Below are positions 16,759 to 25,044 of a stretch of 64,000 nt of DNA, piece by piece. The notes beneath the pieces are model-generated. The model worked only from the letters and a program-made list of their open reading frames with translations, had not been told where the DNA came from and did not search any database. The position numbers were made by a program, and so were the translations under genes. This DNA is from Roseovarius pacificus. Its GTDB lineage: Bacteria > Pseudomonadota > Alphaproteobacteria > Rhodobacterales > Rhodobacteraceae. Positions within the stretch are counted from its first letter, which is position 1, and each line of letters starts with the position of its first letter. The stretch covers positions 124,001 to 188,000 of the forward strand of contig NZ_FRBR01000002.1 of the NCBI RefSeq assembly GCF_900142665.1, read 5' to 3'.

Positions 16759-17505
16759 GTGCTGGATCTCATCGCACCCTATTTTGAACGGCTTTACGAT
16801 ACGACCGGGCTGAATTTTTCACCGTTCTACGATTCCTATGACTGGTCGCGCCTGCTGGAGGGCATGTTGGTGTCGGTCAAGCTGATCGCCGCCATTGTCG
16901 CCGTGTCGCTGGTGATCGGCGTGATCGGGGCCGGTGCGCAGACCTCGCGATTGCGGCCGGTACGCTGGTGCGTGGCCGCGTATATCGAGATTTTCCGCAA
17001 CACGCCGCCCATCGTGCAACTCCTGTTTTTCTATTTCGGCCTCGGGGCGATCACGCCGCAGGTCGATATGGGGGGCTGGTACGAGCCGATGATCGGCTCT
17101 TTCGGCTGGGCGGTGATCGCCATCGGCATTTTCGGCGGAAGCTACAATGTCGAGATTTTCCGCTCGGGCGTGGAGGCGGTGCCGACGGCAACGACGGAGG
17201 CCGCGGAATCGCTCGGGTTTTCCAACTTCAAGATTTTCGTCTACATCACCCTTCCGCTGGCCTTTCGGTTCTGCCTGCCGGCACTGACGAACAATATCGT
17301 CAGCCTCGCCAAGACGGCATCGCTTGCCTATGTGATCGCGGTGCCGGAAATCACCTATTCGCTGAGCGGTATCTGGTCGGACAACGTCAACGTGCCCGAA
17401 ATGATGCTGTTGCTGTTCACCTATTACATCGTGCTGGTGGCGATCATCGCCAAGGCGATGGCGTTGCTGGAGCGCAAGCTCGCACTGCCGGGGTACGGAC
17501 AATGA
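16759..17505 (+). CDS. Polar amino acid ABC transporter permease 1
   Basis: A 248-residue HisQ/GlnP-type inner-membrane permease. The family motif EIFRNTPPIVQLLFFYFGLG is at about residues 77-96 and the EAA loop VPTATTEAAESLGFSNFKIFVYITLPLA (shortened here to its core, AAESLGFSNFKIF) follows. Start is GTG 16759 with AGGGG about 12 bases upstream. It overlaps the second permease by four bases. The ATPase and second permease are intact, but the binding-protein gene in front is truncated. Confidence 0.9.
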   Translation: MLDLIAPYFERLYDTTGLNFSPFYDSYDWSRLLEGMLVSVKLIAAIVAVSLVIGVIGAGAQTSRLRPVRWCVAAYIEIFRNTPPIVQLLFFYFGLGAITPQVDMGGWYEPMIGSFGWAVIAIGIFGGSYNVEIFRSGVEAVPTATTEAAESLGFSNFKIFVYITLPLAFRFCLPALTNNIVSLAKTASLAYVIAVPEITYSLSGIWSDNVNVPEMMLLLFTYYIVLVAIIAKAMALLERKLALPGYGQ

Positions 17506-18299
17506 CGGCATATTCCGTGACACGGCTGACATGGCGCGCCCCGGCGCTGGCGGCGGGGTTGTGCGTGGCCGCAACGGCGGCGGCGATGGCCCAGCAGGGT
17601 GGCGAGGCGCGCCCGAGCGCGGTGGCAACACTGGTGATTTGGATGCCCTTCATCCTGGAGGGGTTCGTTCTGAACCTCGTGATGAGCGTGCTGGCGATGG
17701 CGATTGCGACGGTGACCGGCGTGATCCTCGGGTTCATGCAGATCAGCCCGAGCCGCATTGTTCGCGTTCCGGCCAAGCTGATCACGCATCTTTTCCGGAA
17801 TTCGCCCTGGCTGGTGATCCTGTTCGCGATCATGTTCCTGATCCCGTTCCAGATCCGTCTGCCGGGGGGCGATACGGTGATGATCCCCGACTGGGTCAAG
17901 GCGACGATCGGTTTCGCCTTGCCGGTGATGGCCAACATCTCAGAAATCCTGCGCGGGGCGGTGGCTTCGATCCCGTCGGGCCAGTGGGAAAGCGCCGAGA
18001 GCCTTGCGTTTACCCGGATTCAGACATTGCGTTACGTCATCCTGCCGCAATGTATCCGCCGGATGATGCCGCCCTGGATGAACTGGTATGCGCTGCTGAC
18101 GCTGATGACGCCGATGGCCGCGATCCTCGGTGTGAACGAGGCGCTGGGCAACACGCAGGCGGCGATGGAGGCCGCAGGCGCGCGCCCCGAGTTGCTGATC
18201 CCGTTTTACCTGTTCCTGATGACGATCTTCTTCGTCTTCATTTACCCGATTTCGCTTTATACCCGCCGGCTTGAACGCCGTTTCGCCACCGGGTCCTGA
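17502..18299 (+). CDS. Polar amino acid ABC transporter permease 2
   Basis: A 265-residue permease of the HisM/GlnP type, with an N-terminal extension compared with permease 1 (an extra helix at about residues 13-28, then a helix at 42-65). Landmarks are the LFRNSPWLVILFAIMFLIPF motif, the EAA loop QWESAESLAFTRIQTLRYVILPQ, and a final hydrophobic helix before RRLERRFATGS. ATG 17502 overlaps the stop of the previous gene. It would heterodimerise with permease 1. Confidence 0.9.
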   Translation: MTAYSVTRLTWRAPALAAGLCVAATAAAMAQQGGEARPSAVATLVIWMPFILEGFVLNLVMSVLAMAIATVTGVILGFMQISPSRIVRVPAKLITHLFRNSPWLVILFAIMFLIPFQIRLPGGDTVMIPDWVKATIGFALPVMANISEILRGAVASIPSGQWESAESLAFTRIQTLRYVILPQCIRRMMPPWMNWYALLTLMTPMAAILGVNEALGNTQAAMEAAGARPELLIPFYLFLMTIFFVFIYPISLYTRRLERRFATGS

Positions 18300-18317
18300 G
18301 ACAGGAGAGTTTGACGC

Positions 18318-19076
18318 ATGACTCCATCAGAAAACTGGACGCCCGATCAGCCGATTGTCGCCCTCAGGGATGTGCACAAGAGTTTCGGCACCTTCGAGGT
18401 TCTCAAGGGCATCGACCTTACCGTGATGAAGGGCGAGGTGGTTTGCATCATCGGGCCGTCCGGGTCAGGGAAATCCACCCTGATCCGCACCATCAACGGG
18501 CTGACGCCCGTGACCAGGGGCTCGGTGCAGGTCGAAGGGCAGGAGGTTCATGACGGTAATCTCGACAAGCTGGCGCTGCGCCGCAAGGTCGGGATCGTCT
18601 TTCAGCAATACAACCTGTTTCCGCATCGCACCGTTTTGCAGAACGTGATGATGGCGCCCCTTCTGGTGCTTCGTGAAAACAGGAAAGAGGTCGAGGCGCG
18701 TGCGCGTGAGTTGCTGGCCAAGGTCCAGTTGCACGGCAAGGAGAATGCCTATCCGGCGGAGTTGTCCGGTGGGCAGCAGCAGCGCGTGGCCATCGCGCGC
18801 AGCCTGTGCATGCGGCCCGATGTCATGCTGTTCGACGAGGTGACCGCCGCGCTGGACCCCGAAACCGTGGGCGAGGTGTTGCTGACGATCAAGCAACTGG
18901 CGGCGGATGGCATGACCTGCATTCTCGTCACGCATGAAATGGGCTTTGCCCGTGAGATTTCCGACAGGGTGTATTTTACCGACGCGGGCAGGATTTGCGA
19001 AAGCGGCCCGCCGGCCAGCCTGTTCGACAACCCCCAGGACCCCAGAACCCAGGAGTTCCTGTCAAAGGTCCTCTAA
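18318..19076 (+). CDS. Polar amino acid ABC transporter ATPase (GlnQ/HisP type)
   Basis: A 252-residue ABC ATPase: Walker [10 protein letters not shown] at 46-54, Q-loop in [11 protein letters not shown], signature LSGGQQQR from Leu149, Walker [13 protein letters not shown], and the H-loop in LVTHEMGFA. The DEVTAALD variant of Walker B is usual in this subfamily. AGGAGAG precedes ATG 18318. It powers the two permeases upstream; because their binding protein is broken, import would depend on a binding protein encoded elsewhere. Confidence 0.92.
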   Translation: MTPSENWTPDQPIVALRDVHKSFGTFEVLKGIDLTVMKGEVVCIIGPSGSGKSTLIRTINGLTPVTRGSVQVEGQEVHDGNLDKLALRRKVGIVFQQYNLFPHRTVLQNVMMAPLLVLRENRKEVEARARELLAKVQLHGKENAYPAELSGGQQQRVAIARSLCMRPDVMLFDEVTAALDPETVGEVLLTIKQLAADGMTCILVTHEMGFAREISDRVYFTDAGRICESGPPASLFDNPQDPRTQEFLSKVL

Positions 19077-19146
19077 GGTGCGTGTCCGCTACGTGTGAAC
19101 CAACGGGGCAGGAAAGCAGCCTGTCGCCCGACAGAAGAGGTGTGCC

Positions 19147-21180
19147 ATGACCCAACAATCGACCGTACGTGCCAGCGATCCGCTTTTGCAGCCGCTGACC
19201 ATCAAGAAACTCGTGCTGCGCAACCGGATCATGAGCACATCGCATGCCTGCGGCCTGGAAAGGGACGGTTTTCCGCAGGATGCCTACCAGGCCTATCACG
19301 AGGAAAAGGCGAAAGGCGGGCTTGCGCTGACCATGTTCGGCGGGTCGTCCAATGTGGATATAGACAGCCCGAGCATCTTTCAGCAGCTCAATGTGGGAAC
19401 GGATGAGATCATCCCGCATTTCCAGAGGTTCTCGGAGCGTGTTCATGCGCGGGGGGCGGCGCTGATGTGCCAGATCACCCATCTCGGGCGGCGCGGCGAC
19501 CCTTATGCACAGGACTGGCTGTCGCCGATCGGGCCGTCGCCGATTCGCGAGACCTTGCACCGCGGTATCCCGCGCGAAATGGACGAGCATGACATTGCCC
19601 GTGTGGTGCGGGCCTATGGGCAGGCTGCGCGCCGCTGCGAAGAGGGCGGGCTTGACGGGATCGAAACGCTGGCGTCGGGGCATCTGATCGGGCAGTTCCT
19701 GTCGCCCAAGACGAACCACAGGACCGACCGTTTCGGTGGGTCGCTGCAAAACCGCATCCGGTTTGCCCTGATGGTGCACGAGGAAATCCGGCGCAATGTC
19801 AGCGACGATTTCATCGTCGGCATGCGCTATGTCGTGGATGAGGGGATCGACGGGGAACTGTCGCCCGAAGAGTGTATCGAAGCCGCCCGCATCCTTCAGC
19901 AGGAGGGGGCCGTCGATTTTTTCAATGCGCTTTACGGGTCGATGGATACGTCGCGTTCGCTGTCCGAGGAGGTGTTTCCGGGCATGGGCGTTCCCGCTGC
20001 CCCATGGGTCGGTGCGGTCGGGCGATTCAAGCGCGAGGTCGATCTGCCGGTGTTCCATGCCGCGAAACTGTCGGACATGGCCTCGGCCCGGTTCGCGGTG
20101 TCCGAGGGGCATGTGGACATGGCCGGGCTGACACGCCCGCAGATTGCCGATCCGCATATGGTGTCGAAGCTTCTGGCCGGTGAAGAGCACCGGATTCGCC
20201 CCTGTGTCGGGGCCGGGCATTGCCAGTCTCCGCATCGCCCCAAATGCCTGCACAACGCGGCGACGGGGCGCGAGCTGAGCCTTGGGCACAGCATCGCAAA
20301 GGCCGGAACGCGCAGGCGCGCGGTGGTTGTCGGGGCCGGGCCGGGGGGGCTTGAGGCGGCGCGCGTTCTGGCCGAACGGGGCCACGATGTTTCGGTGTTC
20401 GAAGCCGCGCCGCAGCCGGGGGGGCAGTTGCTCTTGGCGGCCAACGGCTGGCGAAAGGATCTTGTCGGGATCGTCGACTGGCGGTTGGGCGAGCTTGAAC
20501 GGTTGGGGGTGCCTGTGCAGTGCAATCGCTTCATGGAGCCCGATGACATTACCGCGCTCGACCCCGATCTGGTGATCCTGGCCACCGGGGGCATTCCGCA
20601 GACCGAGTTCGGCGACGGGGCCGATCTGGTGCTGTCGGCATGGGATGTGGTGGGCCGTCAGGTCAAGCCGCAGGGCGATGTGCTGATCTGGGACGGGACG
20701 GGCCGTCATCCGGCGCTGCTGGCCGCGTTCAGCGCGATGGAACAGGGCGCCGAGGTTCAGCTTGCGACGATCGACACGGGCGTGGCCGAAGATCTGGTTT
20801 ATCCCGAGGCGACGCGCTGGCAGAAAGACATGGCAAAGGCCGGGTTGAAATCCGATGGGCATTTGCGGCTGATCCGGGTGAACAGGCAGGGGAACCGGCT
20901 TGAGGCGACGCTGTTGAACGAACTGACCCATGATCACGAGACGCGGCTGGTCGATCAGGTCGTGGTGGAGATGGGGACGCTGCCGATGGGCGATCTGTTT
21001 GACGGCTTGCGGGATGGGTCGGCGAATGACGGCGTGACCGACCTGCATGCGCTCAAGGAGTTGTGCGCGCAGCCGCGCCCGCGTGCCGGGTTCGAGTTGC
21101 ACCGTATCGGGGATGCGCTGTCATCGCGCAACGTTCATGCGGCGATCTATGACGCCTTGCGGCTGTGTTCCGTGTCCTAA
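19147..21180 (+). CDS. FMN/FAD iron-sulfur oxidoreductase, N-methylproline demethylase-like
   Basis: A 677-residue protein of the 2,4-dienoyl-CoA reductase / trimethylamine dehydrogenase group. Residues 1-370 form an old-yellow-enzyme TIM barrel (LRNRIMSTSHACG, ITHLGRRGD, GLDGIETLASGHLIGQFLSP, GMRYVVDEG). A cysteine cluster follows (RPCVGAGHCQSP then KCLHNAATGRE) that holds a 4Fe-4S cluster in relatives such as stachydrine/N-methylproline demethylases. Residues from about 390 form an FAD/NAD domain with VVVGAGPGGLEAARVLAERGH. It probably oxidatively demethylates an N-methylated amino acid; the adjacent amino acid importer, amine oxidase and RidA agree. GAAGAGG precedes ATG 19147. Confidence 0.83.
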   Translation: MTQQSTVRASDPLLQPLTIKKLVLRNRIMSTSHACGLERDGFPQDAYQAYHEEKAKGGLALTMFGGSSNVDIDSPSIFQQLNVGTDEIIPHFQRFSERVHARGAALMCQITHLGRRGDPYAQDWLSPIGPSPIRETLHRGIPREMDEHDIARVVRAYGQAARRCEEGGLDGIETLASGHLIGQFLSPKTNHRTDRFGGSLQNRIRFALMVHEEIRRNVSDDFIVGMRYVVDEGIDGELSPEECIEAARILQQEGAVDFFNALYGSMDTSRSLSEEVFPGMGVPAAPWVGAVGRFKREVDLPVFHAAKLSDMASARFAVSEGHVDMAGLTRPQIADPHMVSKLLAGEEHRIRPCVGAGHCQSPHRPKCLHNAATGRELSLGHSIAKAGTRRRAVVVGAGPGGLEAARVLAERGHDVSVFEAAPQPGGQLLLAANGWRKDLVGIVDWRLGELERLGVPVQCNRFMEPDDITALDPDLVILATGGIPQTEFGDGADLVLSAWDVVGRQVKPQGDVLIWDGTGRHPALLAAFSAMEQGAEVQLATIDTGVAEDLVYPEATRWQKDMAKAGLKSDGHLRLIRVNRQGNRLEATLLNELTHDHETRLVDQVVVEMGTLPMGDLFDGLRDGSANDGVTDLHALKELCAQPRPRAGFELHRIGDALSSRNVHAAIYDALRLCSVS

Positions 21181-21314
21181 GGTGGGGTACGCAGGGCGGC
21201 GTTTGCCATCCGGCGGCTGGCCCCCGGTGTTGCGATTGCAGGTTGGAATCCGTTTGCCAAAGCCTTGGGATTTCGTGGCCGATATCGCCCGTTGGCATGC
21301 CCTGTCCGGTTTGC

Positions 21315-21342
21315 TTGACACTATCTTCGGTGGGGGTAGGCT
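21315..21342 (+). promoter_or_regulatory. Candidate sigma-70-type promoter for ridA
   Basis: TTGACA at 21315-21320 matches the -35 consensus exactly; 16 bases later TAGGCT (21337-21342) can act as the -10. It lies in the 207-base gap after the demethylase gene, 46 bases ahead of the ridA start, so ridA can be transcribed on its own. Confidence 0.45.
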
Positions 21343-21387
21343 CTTGCGCCAATGCCTCATGAACAATTGAAATCGGGATAGCAGGAC

Positions 21388-21765
21388 ATGAAATACATTG
21401 AAACGCCGAACGCTCCGGCGCCGGGGGGACACTATTCACAGGCTGTCGCGGTGAACGGGTTCATCTTTCTGGCCGGGCAACTGCCGATCGCGGGCGACGG
21501 TGAAGATGTGCCGAGCGATGCCGGTGGCCAGCTCAGGCTGGTCTTTGCCAATATCGAGGCGATCCTGAAAGCAGCCGGTGCCGGAATTTCGGATATCGTC
21601 AACGCGACGATTTTCGTGAAGGACATTTCGCTGTGGCCCGAAATCAATGCGGCATACGCTGAAATTCTGGGGGATCATCGTCCGGCGCGCACGGTTGCGG
21701 TTTCTCCTCAGTTGCATTTCGATGCGCTGGTCGAGGTTCAGATCGTTGCGGCGGCCCCGGGTTGA
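21388..21765 (+). CDS. ridA: RidA-family enamine/imine deaminase
   Basis: A 125-residue YjgF/YER057c/UK114 protein. It has NAPAPGGHYSQAVAVNGFIFLAGQLPI at the start, the IEAILKAAGAGISDIVNATIFVKD helix-strand unit (each shortened in mind to its core), and the active-site ARTVAV segment with Arg near residue 103. RidA trimers hydrolyse reactive enamines and imines released by amino acid-oxidising and PLP enzymes. Next to an amine oxidase and a demethylase, detoxifying imine products is the likely role. GCAGGA precedes ATG 21388. Only 17 bases separate its stop from the convergent LysR gene. Confidence 0.9.
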   Translation: MKYIETPNAPAPGGHYSQAVAVNGFIFLAGQLPIAGDGEDVPSDAGGQLRLVFANIEAILKAAGAGISDIVNATIFVKDISLWPEINAAYAEILGDHRPARTVAVSPQLHFDALVEVQIVAAAPG

Positions 21766-21782
21766 GGTGATGCTTTCGCCCT

Positions 21783-22691
21783 TCAGATGTTTGCCATCTG
21801 TGAAAGATTGCCGAGCGCCCACTTGTTGAAAATCTTGACCTTTTCCAGTTCCAGATACTGAGGGGCCATTACCAGATAATAGCCCAGGGATGAGGTGAGC
21901 CGGATGTCGAAGGGTTCAACCAGCCGACCCGATTGCAGGTCGTTCTTGACAACTGCGCTTCGCCCCATGGCGACGCCAAGCCCCTCGATCGCCGCCTGAT
22001 AGGACGGGTAGAGCAGATCGCAGTTGATTTCGGCGGCGAACCGGTTGTTCGGTATCCCCGCTTTTTCCAGCCACAATGGCCAGTCGTCCCTGAGGATCAG
22101 CGGAGAAGCGGTACGGATAATCGTCTGGCGTTGCAAGTCGGACAGCGTTTGCAGTTCCGAGCCGATCAACGGGCTGCATACCGGGAACAATTGCTCGTCA
22201 ACGATCTTCAGGGCTTCCAGTTCCGGCCAGTCGGTGCGCACACCATATTGTATGGAAACATCGTAATCCTGGACCGAGACGGCTTCTTGTTCATGTGCGA
22301 CGATCGTTCTCACCCGGAGGCCGATCTCGGGGTGCTGTTGAATGAAGCTGTTGAGATTGGGAAACAAAACCTTTAGCGCGAAGGTGCCGAGGCAGGCGAT
22401 GGTCAGGATATCTCCGCGCTGACGGTCGATGGCGCGATCGGTGGCGACCTGAATCTCCGTCAGGGCGTTGCGGGCCGATGAAAGGTAATCCCCGCCTGCT
22501 TCTGTCAGTGTGATCGTATTGTGCCCGCGCTCCAGAAGCTGGACCCCCAAAAGCTCTTCGAGCTTGCGTATCTGGTGGCTGACGGCGCTTTGCGTCAGGT
22601 TGAGTTCCGTGGCCGCGCGCGTAAAGCTTCGGTGCCTTGCCGTCGCCTCGAATGCTCTGAGGATTCTCATCGACGGCATGTGACGTGACAT
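21783..22691 (-). CDS. LysR-type transcriptional regulator (GcvA-like)
   Basis: A 302-residue regulator. The N-terminal helix-turn-helix spans about residues 8-65 (LRAFEATARHRSFTRAA, LTQSAVSHQIRKLEELLG, LLERG), followed by the inducer-binding periplasmic-type domain from about residue 90. The AFEATARHRSFTRAA and SAVSHQIRKLE wording resembles the GcvA/AmpR branch. ATG 22691 is preceded by AGAGGAG. It is divergent from the hydrolase-molybdenum hydroxylase operon and likely controls it through the T-N11-A palindrome at 22753-22767, and also represses itself. Confidence 0.9.
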   Translation of the reverse strand: MSRHMPSMRILRAFEATARHRSFTRAATELNLTQSAVSHQIRKLEELLGVQLLERGHNTITLTEAGGDYLSSARNALTEIQVATDRAIDRQRGDILTIACLGTFALKVLFPNLNSFIQQHPEIGLRVRTIVAHEQEAVSVQDYDVSIQYGVRTDWPELEALKIVDEQLFPVCSPLIGSELQTLSDLQRQTIIRTASPLILRDDWPLWLEKAGIPNNRFAAEINCDLLYPSYQAAIEGLGVAMGRSAVVKNDLQSGRLVEPFDIRLTSSLGYYLVMAPQYLELEKVKIFNKWALGNLSQMANI

Positions 22692-22752
22692 TGGCTGGCT
22701 CCTCTTTCCGGGGTGGTGCGAAGACCGGATTCCGCAGCTTCCAGCCGCGCTC

Positions 22753-22767
22753 ATTACGAAACGTAAT
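22753..22767. promoter_or_regulatory. Candidate LysR operator, ATTACG-N3-CGTAAT
   Basis: A perfect 6-bp inverted repeat, ATTACG at 22753-22758 and CGTAAT at 22762-22767, separated by AAA. It satisfies the T-N11-A rule of LysR binding sites and lies 62 bases ahead of the regulator start and about 150 ahead of the divergent hydrolase operon, where such an activator site would be expected. Confidence 0.55.
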
Positions 22768-22914
22768 ACCTAGGTGAAAAGGTTTCGTTTGCGTCGTCAA
22801 GGGCTTTTCGATCACCAATGATCAGACGCGGGCGAGTGCATATGCCGGGGCCACCAGCCTTTGCTTCGCGACAGGACTATGTCTGGCGAGGGGTTTGGGA
22901 GGGCCTATCGTTTC

Positions 22915-23727
22915 ATGAATGCTTCGACGTCACGATCAATCACGGCGAACGACGGAACGCCGATTGTTTTCGAAACGATTGGAAACGGGCCTGACAAGGT
23001 TGCGCTTTGTCATTCGCTTGCGATGGATCGCAATTTCTGGATGCCGGTTGCCGAACGGCTGGAGAAAGACGCCACGGTTCTTATCTGGGATGCGCGCGGA
23101 CACGGCCAGTCGGGCAAACCGGCGGGTCCGTACACGGTTGAATTATTCGCGGATGATCTCGCGGCGATCTTCGAGGCGCTGAACTGGCAAGACGCAATCG
23201 TTTGTGGCGCCTCCATGGGCGGCTGCGTGTCACTTGCATTCGCAGACCGGCACGCGAGCAAGCTTCGGGGGCTTGGTCTTTTCGACACGACCGCCTGGTA
23301 CGGAGCCACCGCCGAAAGCGACTGGGCCGGGCGGGCGCAAAAAGCCCGTACAGAAGGTCTTGCCGCGTTGGTGGATTTTCAGGTGACCCGCTGGTTTACG
23401 GACGACTTCCGAGCCGCAAATCCTCACATCGTCGACATGTGCGTAAAAGCGTTTCTTGCCAACGATCCGGGCGCATATTCGGAGACGTGTCTCATGCTTG
23501 GGCGTGCCGATGTTCGTTCGGCCTTACCGAACATCGATGTTCCCGTTCAGATTGCCGTCGGCAGAGAGGATTATGCCACGCCACCCGAAATGGCGCGCGC
23601 GCTGCACGAAGCCATACCTGCCTCTGAAATGGAAATCATCGAACGTGGCAGGCATCTCACCCCGCTGGAGCATCCGGACCTCATAGCCGGGTATATTCGC
23701 AAGATCATCGAGAGAACCCAGTCATGA
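22915..23727 (+). CDS. Alpha/beta hydrolase (3-oxoadipate enol-lactonase-like)
   Basis: A 270-residue alpha/beta-hydrolase. The nucleophile is Ser100 in VCGASMGGCV, the acid is the Asp in AVGREDYATPPEMA and the base is the His in ERGRHLTPLEHP; the oxyanion region is ALCHSLAMDRNFW. The order and spacing resemble PcaD-type lactonases, which open ring lactones. ATG 22915 is selected on the basis of GGGAGGG at 22897-22903; the frame is open further upstream without a comparable site. It leads an operon with a molybdenum hydroxylase, so ring hydroxylation followed by hydrolysis of a lactone, amide or ester is plausible. Confidence 0.82.
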   Translation: MNASTSRSITANDGTPIVFETIGNGPDKVALCHSLAMDRNFWMPVAERLEKDATVLIWDARGHGQSGKPAGPYTVELFADDLAAIFEALNWQDAIVCGASMGGCVSLAFADRHASKLRGLGLFDTTAWYGATAESDWAGRAQKARTEGLAALVDFQVTRWFTDDFRAANPHIVDMCVKAFLANDPGAYSETCLMLGRADVRSALPNIDVPVQIAVGREDYATPPEMARALHEAIPASEMEIIERGRHLTPLEHPDLIAGYIRKIIERTQS

Positions 23728-24188
23728 AATTCACCGGAGACTTCACCGTTCCCGCAGAGCGATCTGCCGTCTTTGCCCGTTTGCGCGATCACGAACTTCT
23801 TGCCGACTGCGTGGATGGAGTTCAGGATGTCGAACCTGTCGATGAGCGCAACTATAAGGTCACGTTGCAAACGCGGCTTGCCTATATCAGGATCGGTTTT
23901 GCGCTCGATGTGTCGCTGACGGATATCGACGCGCCATCCTCCATGAAAATCAGGGCGACCGGAAAGCCGTTCGGGATGGTGGGCAGGCTGTCCGGTGATG
24001 CCACGCTTCACCTGGCCGAAGCGGAGGATTCAACAATCGTCAGTTACGAACTCGACCTCGCTGTCGCGGGTAAGCTCGGTAGCATCGGGCAACCCGTCTT
24101 TCGGGCGAAAGCGAAAGAAATGGAGAAGTCTTTCGTAGAGAAATTCAACGCAACTTTTGAAAGTGAGAATGTCGATGCGCGGCTTTGA
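23724..24188 (+). CDS. CoxG-like SRPBCC-domain protein
   Basis: A 154-residue protein of the CoxG family (carbon monoxide dehydrogenase subunit G; SRPBCC fold), with the opening MKFTGDFTVPAERSAVFARL and the D.VQDVEPVDERNYKV strand. In CO oxidisers CoxG anchors the dehydrogenase to the membrane, but homologues accompany many molybdenum hydroxylases; here the large subunit lacks the CO dehydrogenase motif. Its ATG overlaps the hydrolase stop. The gene overlaps the next start by about 20 bases. Confidence 0.85.
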   Translation: MKFTGDFTVPAERSAVFARLRDHELLADCVDGVQDVEPVDERNYKVTLQTRLAYIRIGFALDVSLTDIDAPSSMKIRATGKPFGMVGRLSGDATLHLAEAEDSTIVSYELDLAVAGKLGSIGQPVFRAKAKEMEKSFVEKFNATFESENVDARL

Positions 24189-25044
24189 AATAGTCCGGCC
24201 CACGACGATTGAGCGTGCAATAGAATTGCTTGAAAGCGGCGATCCGGGTGTTCGCCCGTTTTCCGGCGGAACGGCGATCATGCAGATGATGAAAACGGGA
24301 ATGTTCGTGCCGGAGCGGCTGGTAAGCCTGGCCGGGTTGTCGAAGGAGCACTCAGCGATTTCCGTCGACGGTGAGGGGGGCATGAAGATCGGTGCCATGG
24401 CGACGCTGTCGACGCTCGAGCGAAACGACCTGGTGCAGACCTGTTTTCCGGTGCTCGCGCGAACGATGAAAAGACTTGCCAATGTGCGTGTGCGCAACGT
24501 GGCGACCGTTGGCGGAGCGCTGTCTCATGGCGACCCGCATATGGATTTGCCGCCCGTTCTTGCAGCCCTCGATGCAATCGCGATCCTCCGCGGGCCGTCA
24601 GGGAGCCGTGAGGTTCCGGTCGCCGATCTTTATACCGGCTATTATGAGACCGTTCTCGAACCCGGTGAACTCGTTGCGGAAGTCGTCATCCCGCCATCGG
24701 ATGGAGCGTCAGCGATCTATCGTAAAACGACATCGCGAACGGCAGACGACTGGCCGATGGTGGGCGTGGCCGCATCCCTTCGGCTGTCAGGGTCCCGTAT
24801 TTCGAGTGCGCGCGTGATCGTTTCGGCGGCCACTGCGAAACTGCAACGGATTACAGCTGCGGAAGATGTGCTGACAGGGCAGGGGCCGAGCCGGGAGGTC
24901 TTTGCGGACGCCGCGCGTGTGGCGTCTGCCCATTCCGATGTCATCGACGACGCTCATGGTTCATCCGTCTACAAATCTGCGTTGGTTGAGATCGAGGTCC
25001 GGCGTGGGCTTCGGGACGCATTTGAGGGGGAGACAGCCGAATGA
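24169..25044 (+). CDS. Molybdenum hydroxylase FAD-binding subunit (CoxM/XdhB type)
   Basis: A 291-residue medium subunit. It opens with FEIVRPTTIERAIELLES, then FSGGTAIMQMMKTG (FAD pyrophosphate contact) and VRVRNVATVGGALSHGDPHMDLP (the TxGG and second flavin motif), and ends with the CO-dehydrogenase flavoprotein C-terminal domain. It carries electrons from the 2Fe-2S subunit to the acceptor. ATG 24169 is taken; an alternative ATG lies at 24175 and a TTG at 24157. It overlaps both neighbours, consistent with tightly coupled expression of the three subunits. Confidence 0.9.
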   Translation: MSMRGFEIVRPTTIERAIELLESGDPGVRPFSGGTAIMQMMKTGMFVPERLVSLAGLSKEHSAISVDGEGGMKIGAMATLSTLERNDLVQTCFPVLARTMKRLANVRVRNVATVGGALSHGDPHMDLPPVLAALDAIAILRGPSGSREVPVADLYTGYYETVLEPGELVAEVVIPPSDGASAIYRKTTSRTADDWPMVGVAASLRLSGSRISSARVIVSAATAKLQRITAAEDVLTGQGPSREVFADAARVASAHSDVIDDAHGSSVYKSALVEIEVRRGLRDAFEGETAE

